Part shown: positions 43,010 through 51,586 of the stretch, piece after piece | Layout: every line of letters begins with the position of its first letter | How positions within the stretch are numbered: the stretch's first letter is position 1 | The notes under the pieces: model-generated | Databases searched by the model: none | Told to the model about the DNA's origin: nothing | What the model saw: the letters and a program-made list of their open reading frames with translations, nothing else | Translations under genes and position numbers: made by a program | Virus record (IMG/VR): IMGVR_UViG_3300043568_000384 | Span: 1-62,105 of that record | Reading direction: 5' to 3' (one strand) | Length of the DNA stretch: 62,105 nucleotides | DNA from: a virus

Positions 43010-44367
43010 CAGCAAAATCTAAGACATTTTGTATATTACCTTTTATACATATTCAAGTTAAACCTAACGGTCAAATAAAGCCGTGTTGCCGATTCGATTT
43101 TGTACACGACGACTACATTGACAAAGACTGGACTGCTAAAAATGGATCAGCGTATCATGTTTTTAACAAGTATAATATCTCTAACGGTTCTACTCTAACC
43201 GAAGCCATGACTAGCAATTTATGGAACGATGTTAGAAACAATATGCTAAATGGAAAACCAGTTAGTGGATGTAGGAAGTGTTATACCGCAGAAACTTTTA
43301 ACGGCAGATCTATGCGTGTGCATGAAAATTACGCTAGGAATGATCAAATACAGGACAGTTTATCTAGCAGTATTGAACCATTAAAAATAAAATATCTTGA
43401 AATGACTTTCGGTAATTACTGTAATTTAAAGTGTAGGACATGTGCTGGGGATTTATCGAGTACATGGCACGAAGAAGAAGCATTGTTAGCAAAGGTTTAC
43501 CCTGGACGATATAGCTCACCTAAAGTTTTAAACATCCCGTTTAATTGGAAACCCGAAGATTTTGTTAATATAGAAGAAATTAAATTCACAGGCGGCGAGC
43601 CTATGATACATCCTGATTTTTTAAAATTAATGGATATGCTAATTGAAATTGATGTTGCTAAAAATATTGCTCTAGATGTTTTTACAAACTGTAGCTGGAT
43701 TCCCGGCGGGAAATTTTTTAAGCGGTTAACTAAATTTAAACAAGTAAAAATTAGTCTAAGTATAGATGGCGTTGGAAAAACTAACGATTATATCAGAACG
43801 CCTAGTGACTGGCGTGTTGTCGATAGTGTAGTTGATAGTTGGCTTGCTCAGGAAGCAGCTGATACTAATAAGATTCAAATAACTTGGAACCCAACTATCA
43901 ACATTTACAATATTTTAGAAATAGATAACATGATAGATTGGTGGGATAACAAACAAAACGGACATTTTCCCAATCGCTCATGGCCTAATCTAACGGAAAA
44001 AGATTATAAAGAAGATCATAACATATCAAGTTTTAGATTGATTTTTAATATACTACAAGATCCTAAGTATTTGTCAATCTCCAATTTGCCACAATCTGCT
44101 AAAGAATTAGCTAATCGTACAATAAAATCTATATATGACAAATACGATTCTTGGGATATGGCAGAAAATCCTCGTAAAGAAATTTTTAATAAAAAAATGG
44201 AAGCAATTAGAGGAGCATTAAATTCCACAGCAAACATAGAAATGTTAAAATTATTTGCTAGTTATACTGAAGATTTAGATAAATTACGTACACAGTCTTT
44301 AAAAGATTCCTTACCATTATTGTATAAAGAATTAGAAGGGCACGTGGACTATACAGGAAAATTGTAA
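43006..44367 (+). CDS. Radical SAM protein with N-terminal twitch-like Cys domain, type B
   Basis: A 453-residue protein. KTFCILPFIHIQVKPNGQIK (C9), PCCRF (C27, C28), GCRKCYTAE (C89, C92), radical-SAM motif C139-C143-C146 (NYCNLKCRTCAG) and TGGEPMIHPDFL near 195. The barrel continues with DVFTNCSW and VKISLSIDGVGKTNDYI. The C-terminus is helical and does not show the VLP motif of 34941 as clearly. It overlaps its upstream neighbour by four bases and shares a base with 44367 downstream (TAATG). All cluster ligands expected for an auxiliary cluster are present. Function unknown. Confidence 0.85.
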   Translation: MTAKSKTFCILPFIHIQVKPNGQIKPCCRFDFVHDDYIDKDWTAKNGSAYHVFNKYNISNGSTLTEAMTSNLWNDVRNNMLNGKPVSGCRKCYTAETFNGRSMRVHENYARNDQIQDSLSSSIEPLKIKYLEMTFGNYCNLKCRTCAGDLSSTWHEEEALLAKVYPGRYSSPKVLNIPFNWKPEDFVNIEEIKFTGGEPMIHPDFLKLMDMLIEIDVAKNIALDVFTNCSWIPGGKFFKRLTKFKQVKISLSIDGVGKTNDYIRTPSDWRVVDSVVDSWLAQEAADTNKIQITWNPTINIYNILEIDNMIDWWDNKQNGHFPNRSWPNLTEKDYKEDHNISSFRLIFNILQDPKYLSISNLPQSAKELANRTIKSIYDKYDSWDMAENPRKEIFNKKMEAIRGALNSTANIEMLKLFASYTEDLDKLRTQSLKDSLPLLYKELEGHVDYTGKL

Positions 44368-45611
44368 TGAGCAAGACTTTTTGTGTTATGCCATTCTGCC
44401 ATGTCAATATTAAACAGGAAGGTAAGGTAAGTGCTTGTTGGAGATATCCTGATAAAATTGGAGATTATACCACACAGAGTATACATGAAGTTTGGAATGG
44501 TTCTGAGATAAAAGAATTACGTAGACAACTACTCAACGACGAGCGTCCTGTAGGATGCCGTAGTTGTTGGGATATGGAAGATAGCGGAGTTCGTAGTACA
44601 CGATCACAAACAGCAGTCGATTATAAAGACATAATGAATATTGAAAAAGCAAAAGCAGTAATTACTGAAGATTTTGCTATGCCCGACGAAAATTTAAAAA
44701 GTATCGAACTTAGATTTGATAATATTTGTAATTTAATGTGTAGGCACTGTAGTCCTGACTATAGCAGTAAGTGGGAAGCGGCAGTTAAACGAGATGAAAA
44801 ACTACAAAGTAAAATGATTCAGTTTGGCACTTTTAGAAAAAGTGATGAGCATATAAATCTTAACCAGAAAATTATTGATGAAATTGGTGGTACTATTTCT
44901 TCAAATTTAACAGAGATTATGCTAGCAGGCGGCGAACCTTTATATCACGAACGCCATTATGATTTTATTAAATCGATGTTACCGAATGCTAAAAATATAA
45001 AACTTAGTTATAATAGTAATTTAACCACATTAGATTACAAGGGTAATTCCATTTTAGATTTATGGAAGCACTTTAAAAAGGTTAATTTGCGTGTTAGTAT
45101 TGATGGCGATCCTAGTTGTTATCAATATGTTAGAGCACATGACGGCTTGACTTTAATTGAAAAAAACATTACACTAGTACATAACGTGCCTAATACTAGA
45201 GTTAGTGCAACATGTACTACTAGTTTATTGAATATAACAAGATTGATATCGATTATAGAATATTTTTTGTCGTTAGGCGCATATTTTCATGCCAGTATAG
45301 TTCAATACCCACGGGCGTTGAATCCTAAGTTGTTACCACTAGAATTAAAAGAAAAAATAACAACTGATTGGACTAACTGGATTGCCGACATTGACACAAA
45401 CATTGTAAACTGTGTAAAGTTATTGCCAACTACAGACGTTGAATCTCATAAGAAAAACATATTGAAGTTTGGAAATATGATAGTTGATTATATGAATTCG
45501 GAAAACTGGCACGAACACTGGCATGAATTTGTGGATTATTCTGCGGTGCTAGATGACCATTTTAAAACAGACTTGTATAGTGTGTATCCTGAATTTAAAT
45601 TTGTAAAGTGA
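44367..45611 (+). CDS. Radical SAM protein with N-terminal twitch-like domain, type B with altered Cys pair
   Basis: A 414-residue protein. KTFCVMPFCHVNIKQEGKVS (C6, C11), then SACWRY where the other type-B proteins have CC, so one Cys of that pair is missing (C24 only), GCRSCWDME (C64, C67). Radical-SAM motif C121-C125-C128 (NICNLMCRHCSP), AGGEPLYHERHYDFI near 191. LNPKLLPLELKEKI is the type-B tail. C11 might compensate for the lost ligand. It shares a base with 43006 and is four bases from the next gene. Function unknown. Confidence 0.85.
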   Translation: MSKTFCVMPFCHVNIKQEGKVSACWRYPDKIGDYTTQSIHEVWNGSEIKELRRQLLNDERPVGCRSCWDMEDSGVRSTRSQTAVDYKDIMNIEKAKAVITEDFAMPDENLKSIELRFDNICNLMCRHCSPDYSSKWEAAVKRDEKLQSKMIQFGTFRKSDEHINLNQKIIDEIGGTISSNLTEIMLAGGEPLYHERHYDFIKSMLPNAKNIKLSYNSNLTTLDYKGNSILDLWKHFKKVNLRVSIDGDPSCYQYVRAHDGLTLIEKNITLVHNVPNTRVSATCTTSLLNITRLISIIEYFLSLGAYFHASIVQYPRALNPKLLPLELKEKITTDWTNWIADIDTNIVNCVKLLPTTDVESHKKNILKFGNMIVDYMNSENWHEHWHEFVDYSAVLDDHFKTDLYSVYPEFKFVK

Positions 45612-45615
45612 AAAT

Positions 45616-46935
45616 ATGGAAGATTGGAAAAATACGTATTGTTCTAAATCCTGGACTGATGTTAATGTAGACTTTTCAAGCGAGTTTGTTAAAAATTGCT
45701 GTAAATCGAAGCCTATTAAATTTGTACCTAATTTAGATAAAACTTTCTTTGAGTTCTCTCCAGAGTTACTTAAACGCAAGACTGATAGCTTACAAGGAGT
45801 ACAAAATGAAGATTGTCATTTTTGTTGGAAAGAAGAAGGTAAGCGTGTAACTTATAGAGATGTACATAATAAATGGACACCTGAATTTATAGAATTAAAT
45901 CGTGATAACTTATTATCTACTGATAAATCATTTGCGAATTATATTGAAGTTAAGTTCTCCAATACTTGCGATATGGCTTGTTTATATTGCGGCCCTAATT
46001 TTAGTAGTAAAATAGCCATAGAAGAAAAAGTTCGAATTAAAAGTGTGCCGTTAGCATCTGAATTTGAAGCTTTTAAAGAATTTTCAGATCCGCTAATTAA
46101 AAATGCAGTTGAAATTAATAGAGAATCTATTGATAATAGTGTGTGGGATAATACACAATTACGATTTGTATTCTTAGGAGGCGAACCCACGTTGATAGAT
46201 CAATTTTATGATTTTATTGAACATATTGTATCTAGAGTTGAACATCATGCTCAACTAGCAAACTGGAAGCACAAAATGAAAAATATCCGTCTTGAAATTG
46301 TCACTAATGGTAATACTACCCCGGCATTAATGGACAAGTTTTTTAAATTATTATACAGTACAAATTTTGAATGGACAATTGGGATAAGTAACGAATCTTT
46401 TGGGCATGATGCTGAATTGATCAGACATGGGTTAAATTGGGAACGATTTCAAACTAATTTTAAAAAATATATTTCTGTTCCTAAAAAAATTGACAGCATT
46501 AATTTAGCACCAACTCTTAATATTTTTAGTTTAAAAACATTTCATCTCTACATGGCATGGGTACATGAGCAATTCGATAATCAGTTAAAATTAACAGGTG
46601 TTTGTCCAGCTTTTACATGGCACGGCAATTTTGTAACAGATCCGGTATTAGACATTAAAGTATTGCCAGTTGAATATAGAAAGTACATTGATCTTGCCAT
46701 TGAAGTTGCTGAACGTGAAAATAATCCTAAATTTAAGAATAAAAAAAGTACAATTAAATTTTTAAATCAGATGAAAGATAGGATTGGCACAACTGATCCT
46801 GAATCAGATGATGCTGTATGGTATAGAGAACGAGCGAGAGATTGGCTTGTGATGAAAGAAAAAAAGAAAGGAGTTAGTAATCTAACACCTTTACTATTGA
46901 ATATCGAATATCATGATTATAAAAGGTATCTGTAA
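45616..46935 (+). CDS. Radical SAM protein with N-terminal twitch-like Cys domain
   Basis: A 439-residue protein. TYCSKSWTDVNVDFSSEFVK (C9), NCCKS (C28, C29), EDCHFCWKEE (C67, C70), radical-SAM motif C118-C122-C125 (NTCDMACLYCGP), FLGGEPTLIDQFYDFI near 187. FVKNCC differs from the KTFC/PW pattern of type B, but VKVLPVEYRKYI in the C-terminal part is type-B-like. LYCGP after the radical-SAM motif is shared with type A. It is thus intermediate. Four bases after the previous gene; start of the next overlaps its stop (TAATG). Confidence 0.85.
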   Translation: MEDWKNTYCSKSWTDVNVDFSSEFVKNCCKSKPIKFVPNLDKTFFEFSPELLKRKTDSLQGVQNEDCHFCWKEEGKRVTYRDVHNKWTPEFIELNRDNLLSTDKSFANYIEVKFSNTCDMACLYCGPNFSSKIAIEEKVRIKSVPLASEFEAFKEFSDPLIKNAVEINRESIDNSVWDNTQLRFVFLGGEPTLIDQFYDFIEHIVSRVEHHAQLANWKHKMKNIRLEIVTNGNTTPALMDKFFKLLYSTNFEWTIGISNESFGHDAELIRHGLNWERFQTNFKKYISVPKKIDSINLAPTLNIFSLKTFHLYMAWVHEQFDNQLKLTGVCPAFTWHGNFVTDPVLDIKVLPVEYRKYIDLAIEVAERENNPKFKNKKSTIKFLNQMKDRIGTTDPESDDAVWYRERARDWLVMKEKKKGVSNLTPLLLNIEYHDYKRYL

Positions 46936-48107
46936 TGAGCGATGATTTATCTTGGTCAGCCTACGACTTTACAAAAATTCCATACAATGATATTCAACGT
47001 GTGGGTCAACGCACAATGTTATATCGTGACTTGTTTACAGTAAGTTGGCTGTTAGGCCGGTTCTGTAATTATCGATGTAGCTACTGCTGGCCCTATGCTC
47101 GCAGTGATAAAAAAGATCATAGACCTACAGAGTTATGTCTGCTTACGGTAGATGAGATTAAACGTCAAGCTAGAGAGCGAGGATTTAATAGTTTTCACTT
47201 TAGTCTAAGTGGCGGCGAACCAACATTTCATCCAGGCTATATTGATATCCTAAATCATCTTAATAACGACGCAGGGAATACAAACTATACCAGTGTACAC
47301 ATGACAACAAATATGAGTCGCAGTTTACGTTGGTTTGAAGATGAGTATTGTCCTGCTGTAAGTAAGTTTCACAGAGCTAGTATCACTGCCAGTCTACATA
47401 CCGAACATGTAGACACACCAGAGAAAATGCAAGACTTTGCTGACAAATTAATATTGTGTCAAAAACACGATGTTCAAATAACTATCAATATGGTTATGGT
47501 TCCTGAATGGTTCGAACGTGACTTTGAAAATGCATTGTTCTTTCACAATCAGGGAATTAATGTAACACTAAAACCTCAGAGTGATCCTACTGCTAGCCGT
47601 GTAGTAGATGGGTATACTCCTGAAATGTTAAAACGATTACACAATGGAATGCCACAACGTGCCTTCACAGAGAATAAAGCAGATGAAGCTAAATTAGTCA
47701 AACGCCCAACTCCTACATTTAGAAAAGTTCCTGATCCATTGTACAAAGAAGAAAACGCAAAAATTCCACAACATTTCCAAGTAGAATTTGTTGATAGCAA
47801 TAAAAAAATCTGGTATATGGATCAAGCTGAACGATTCAATGCGTTCAACTTTAATAAGTTTAAAGGCTGGGAATGTTCCAGTGGATATCGTAGTATTATT
47901 ATACGTGAACCAGATGGCAGCATAAAACGCAGTTATAGCTGTAGTGATGTTCCGTTAGGTAATGTAGAAACTGGCTTTAAATTGTTTGACGGTCCAACGC
48001 CGTGTATAAGTGATAGCTGTGTTAGCAGTGCTGACAGTAAGATTCCAAAAAGATCGCCTGGAACTCATTTACCATTGTGGCCAGGCGATACTACTTATCT
48101 TGCTTGA
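46935..48107 (+). CDS. Radical SAM protein (short N-terminus, C-terminal Cys-rich tail)
   Basis: A 390-residue protein without the N-terminal twitch domain. Radical-SAM motif C44-C48-C51 (RFCNYRCSYCWP), SLSGGEPTFHPGYIDIL at about 91-107, HMTTNMSRSLRWFE near 130. The C-terminal third has CSSGYRSIII, RSYSCSD and TPCISDSCVSS, so additional cluster ligands are possible. Last plus-strand gene of the cluster; its end overlaps the convergent gene at 48095 by 13 bases. It is the twelfth radical-SAM gene in 17 kb. Substrate unknown; its GGEPT and N-terminal layout are closest to 32128. Confidence 0.85.
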   Translation: MSDDLSWSAYDFTKIPYNDIQRVGQRTMLYRDLFTVSWLLGRFCNYRCSYCWPYARSDKKDHRPTELCLLTVDEIKRQARERGFNSFHFSLSGGEPTFHPGYIDILNHLNNDAGNTNYTSVHMTTNMSRSLRWFEDEYCPAVSKFHRASITASLHTEHVDTPEKMQDFADKLILCQKHDVQITINMVMVPEWFERDFENALFFHNQGINVTLKPQSDPTASRVVDGYTPEMLKRLHNGMPQRAFTENKADEAKLVKRPTPTFRKVPDPLYKEENAKIPQHFQVEFVDSNKKIWYMDQAERFNAFNFNKFKGWECSSGYRSIIIREPDGSIKRSYSCSDVPLGNVETGFKLFDGPTPCISDSCVSSADSKIPKRSPGTHLPLWPGDTTYLA

Positions 48108-49435
48108 TGTAGACATTCTAAATATAATTTTTTTGTGTCTAGCATAAGATATCTGTTGTAATTATACATTATAATTTCTTTCCAAGAATCATATAACTTT
48201 TGCTTTTCCTCCAATGGAAGATTAGCGATTGCCTTTACTTTGTCAATTACGTATTCTAATTCGTCAAAATAATGCCTTTCATTATTGCTCGGTAATTCGA
48301 GACCAGGATATTCTTTAAATCCTAGTGATTTTAAAATATTTTTAATTTTATGACCGCCCAAGGTAATGAAAGGTACTCCTGACAAGATTGCCATTGAAGT
48401 TTTTTCTGTCAACATTGACGGAGTGCAATCAAAATCTTCACCGCTAATAATGGAACAAGTTTCTAGCACTATATGAAACATTGAATTTATTTCAAATGGT
48501 ATCCCTGCTATATCTTTTCTTAAATGATCTTTAGAACCGTGATCTATAAATTTTAAGGTATTTAAATTTTCTAGCTTGGTGTGTATAAAACTTAATTGTT
48601 TTTGATACTTGTGAATAATTCCTGTATTTTTACAGTCTTCTACAAACGAATCTTTTGCAGGCAATAATCTACTGTATTGACCAAAATCAGTTATCTTTTC
48701 TTTGTCTGCCCACAATTGGAATAATGTCCTAGTTAGTCTCGGTGTCCTGCAAAACGATTGCCATACTAATGTATCTTGTGTTAGTACTCTATTTCTAATT
48801 TCTTCAAATAATGCTTCTTTTTTAGATTTCGCATTCGAATATAAATCAGAATCAATATATGCTTTATGAAAAAACGCTCCTGGAAACATGCAGTGATCTA
48901 CCTGTATGTTTCTTGACCTATTAGACATATAGTTATTAACAAGTTCGCCACCTACAACATAAAATTTAAGATTTTTAATTCCTCTAAAGAAATGATTTTT
49001 AGCAGTTAAGTAATTAACATACTCGGTTTCAAATAATTTGTAAGATCTAATATAGACATTATCCATTTCGGCAGAGCCGTCGATTATTATAGGAATTTTA
49101 TTTTCAACTAAGAAATCTGTCACATCTGGATCTACAGCAAAAAAATCTGTTAAATGAAAAGTCTTAACATGTAACCAAGCTGAAATAAAATAAAATACAT
49201 CGACATTTTTATCAATTGTACCGTTATTCTTTACCTCAGCAATAAATTCACCAGCTTTTCTAAAAGTAATAAAATCTGAAGAGCAATTATACAATGTCCT
49301 AGGAGTTTCTGAAATCCAGCCAAATTGGTAGCCTTCTGTAACTAACTTGGCAATCAATTTTTCGTATACTCTTTCTAGTAAAGTTACAACTTTTCCATCT
49401 ACGATATCGTCAACTAAAAATATTGCTTTTTTCAT
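48095..49435 (-). CDS. Glycosyltransferase-like protein at end of sugar cluster
   Basis: A 446-residue protein. The N-terminal part begins KKAIFLVDDIVDGKVVTLL; the C-terminal third has FHIVLETCSIISG, PSMLTEKTSMAILSGVPFITLGGHKI and ILKSLGFKEY. That E-T-S ... TEKT-x-AILSG-PF pattern is like the nucleotide-sugar-binding end of GT10-type and related transferases, where a TEK motif contacts the donor. It overlaps the upstream gmd gene by four bases and is convergent with the last radical-SAM gene. If it uses the GDP-deoxysugar made by the cluster, it would transfer colitose or fucose, but the fold is only partly recognisable. Confidence 0.5.
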   Translation of the reverse strand: MKKAIFLVDDIVDGKVVTLLERVYEKLIAKLVTEGYQFGWISETPRTLYNCSSDFITFRKAGEFIAEVKNNGTIDKNVDVFYFISAWLHVKTFHLTDFFAVDPDVTDFLVENKIPIIIDGSAEMDNVYIRSYKLFETEYVNYLTAKNHFFRGIKNLKFYVVGGELVNNYMSNRSRNIQVDHCMFPGAFFHKAYIDSDLYSNAKSKKEALFEEIRNRVLTQDTLVWQSFCRTPRLTRTLFQLWADKEKITDFGQYSRLLPAKDSFVEDCKNTGIIHKYQKQLSFIHTKLENLNTLKFIDHGSKDHLRKDIAGIPFEINSMFHIVLETCSIISGEDFDCTPSMLTEKTSMAILSGVPFITLGGHKIKNILKSLGFKEYPGLELPSNNERHYFDELEYVIDKVKAIANLPLEEKQKLYDSWKEIIMYNYNRYLMLDTKKLYLECLHQAR

Positions 49436-50430
49436 CTTGCGTTAGGATTTGTCTTATAAAAATCCATCCAGTAATCTACCATCTCATCTAACATAGATTC
49501 AAAGGTATATGTTGGTACCCACCCAAGTGTTGTTCTAGCTTTGGATGAATCACCTTTTAAATAATGTAACTCTTCGGGTCGTTTAAATTTTTCATCGGAA
49601 AATACGTATTTTGTTCGATCCAGTTCTAATTTTTCAAATACATAGTTAACTAAGTCATTAACTGTTTTTGTCACACCAGTCGCAATTACATAATCATCAC
49701 TTTTTTCTTGTTGTAGCATTAACCACATAGATTCTACAAAATCTTTAGAATGACCCCAATCCCTTGCTGCTTCAAAATTACCTAAAATTAATTTTTTAGA
49801 TTTACCTAATTTAATTTTGACAGCCTCTAATACAACTTTGTTGGTTACAAAATTAATACCACGTCTTGGGCTTTCGTGATTAAACAAAATTCCAGAACAT
49901 ATAAACATGTTGTACGCATTTCTATAATTATGACATAGACTATGTGCGTATAGCTTGCTACAACCATATGGCGATACAGGTATTAATGGAGTGGTTTCTC
50001 GTTGAAACCCGTCAGAGTCACACGAGTTTCCAAACATTTCCGATGTTGCTGCATGGTAAACTTTTGAATGATTGGAAAATTTTCTAACAGCTTCAAGTAC
50101 TGACAATGTTCCGCCAGCATTCACATCGAGTGTATACTTTGGTAATTCAAAGCTAATCTGTACATGACTTTGTGCGCCAATGTGATAAATTTCATCTGCC
50201 TGTACATTGCTTATTACACTTTCTACACTTAGCGGATCGGTAAGATCCATGTATTTCAACTGAATACGGTTGTCCTTGAACAAATGCTCTATGCGAGTAG
50301 TTTGAGATTCAGGCACAGAGTTACGTCTTACTGTGCCTGCCACTTTGTAATTTTTAGAGACTAATAGTTCGGCAAGGTAAGAGGCATCTTGTCCATTTGC
50401 TCCAATAATTAATGCTGTTTTTTGAGTCAT
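49432..50430 (-). CDS. gmd: GDP-mannose 4,6-dehydratase
   Basis: A 332-residue protein of usual family length. GANGQDASYLAE at 10-21 is the nucleotide-binding loop (family GxxGxxG; third Gly is Ala here), AATSEMFG near 127-134 provides Thr/Ser and Glu of the catalytic set, and PYGCSKLYAH gives Y155 and K159. NHESPRRGINFVTNK near 184 is the conserved GDP-binding block and KFKRPEELHYLKGD near 285 the C-terminal signature. It converts GDP-D-mannose to GDP-4-keto-6-deoxymannose. Overlaps its downstream neighbour and is one base from the DegT-family gene upstream, so the pathway genes are one operon. All catalytic residues are present. Confidence 0.9.
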   Translation of the reverse strand: MTQKTALIIGANGQDASYLAELLVSKNYKVAGTVRRNSVPESQTTRIEHLFKDNRIQLKYMDLTDPLSVESVISNVQADEIYHIGAQSHVQISFELPKYTLDVNAGGTLSVLEAVRKFSNHSKVYHAATSEMFGNSCDSDGFQRETTPLIPVSPYGCSKLYAHSLCHNYRNAYNMFICSGILFNHESPRRGINFVTNKVVLEAVKIKLGKSKKLILGNFEAARDWGHSKDFVESMWLMLQQEKSDDYVIATGVTKTVNDLVNYVFEKLELDRTKYVFSDEKFKRPEELHYLKGDSSKARTTLGWVPTYTFESMLDEMVDYWMDFYKTNPNAR

Positions 50431-50431
50431 A

Positions 50432-51586
50432 TTATTCCTGATTTATAATCGAAGCAATAACTTCGATGTCTTCCTTAACTAGTCCTTGATGATTAGGAAC
50501 ATAAAAACCTTGTTTATCAATAATATCGGCATTTGGTAAATCTGTCAAACGTCCGTATCGTTTGATCCAGAAAGGTTTGTTTGCCATATTGCCAGCAATT
50601 AAGGGACGAGTTTCAATATTGTTTTGTTTAAGTTTTTCTATAATTTTATTTCTATTGGGCAATACAACAGGGTATGCGAAATTTGAAACAAAGTCGTTAT
50701 CTCGTTGCGCAAGTAATAATTTGTTATTGTTAATTAGTTCTTTATAAATTAAAAAGTTTTTGTTACGTATCCGACTGTACTTATCCAACTTGTCAACTGC
50801 TCCAAGTCCAATGAACGCCTGTAAATCTGTTGATCTAACATTGAGTCCCGGTACGTAAAATGTATATAATGCTTCAAAGTCAGTTACATTGGCTTGCTTT
50901 CTTAATTCTTGTTGTTTACTTGTTGGCAAATCTCTATCCCATCCATGACTACGCATCATTAGTAATCCGTGATAAAATTCTTCATTATCAGTATTAATAA
51001 ACCCGCCTTCGATGGTGCTTAAATGATGACCAAAGTAAGTGGAGAACAGCGACGCAATACCAAATGATCCTAAATACTTTCCTTGATATTTAGAACCCAT
51101 TGATTCGCAATTATCTTCTACTAATAGAACTCCGTATTCTTCGCACAAGTGTACTATTCTTTGTATATCTGGTACTAATCCTAATGGAGTTACCAAAATG
51201 AATACAGATGGTTCAAACTCTTTAAAAATAGTTTCTAAGTGGGCAAGGTCGCACGATAGGTCAACTAAATTACAGTCACATAGACGTGTTTCAAAATTTA
51301 ACAGCATAGGGGAACTTACATCGGTAGACCAACTCAGTGCCGGAGCAACTAATCGATTATTCTTTAAGAAACCAAACTCTTTTAATACTGCTAACGAAAG
51401 TAAAATAGCTGACGAGCCTGAGTTGACAAATACAGAATATTTTGTTCCTATCTTCTTTGCCCATTTGCGTTCTAACTCAATTGTTAATTCGCCTTTGGTT
51501 AATCGAGGAATCGTATCCTGCGATAGCCATTCTACAAGTTTAGCAATGTCAGATTTATCAATAGTATCACTGACCAAATTTATCAT
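50432..51586 (-). CDS. colD: ColD-like PLP enzyme (GDP-4-keto-6-deoxymannose 3-dehydratase)
   Basis: A 384-residue DegT/DnrJ/EryC1/StrS-family protein. VNSGSSAILLS near 54-64 binds the cofactor phosphate and VEDNCESMGS (D158) the pyridine ring. Where aminotransferases have the Schiff-base lysine, this protein has STYFGHHLSTIEGG, with His at 187 and 188. Family knowledge: ColD of the colitose pathway and the E1-type 3-dehydratases have His there and remove the 3-hydroxyl rather than transferring an amine. It lacks the Fe-S Cys set of E1, which again fits ColD. Flanked by gmd and a GDP-fucose-synthase-like gene with which it would make GDP-colitose. A pseudo-aminotransferase is the alternative. 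Confidence 0.7.
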   Translation of the reverse strand: MINLVSDTIDKSDIAKLVEWLSQDTIPRLTKGELTIELERKWAKKIGTKYSVFVNSGSSAILLSLAVLKEFGFLKNNRLVAPALSWSTDVSSPMLLNFETRLCDCNLVDLSCDLAHLETIFKEFEPSVFILVTPLGLVPDIQRIVHLCEEYGVLLVEDNCESMGSKYQGKYLGSFGIASLFSTYFGHHLSTIEGGFINTDNEEFYHGLLMMRSHGWDRDLPTSKQQELRKQANVTDFEALYTFYVPGLNVRSTDLQAFIGLGAVDKLDKYSRIRNKNFLIYKELINNNKLLLAQRDNDFVSNFAYPVVLPNRNKIIEKLKQNNIETRPLIAGNMANKPFWIKRYGRLTDLPNADIIDKQGFYVPNHQGLVKEDIEVIASIINQE

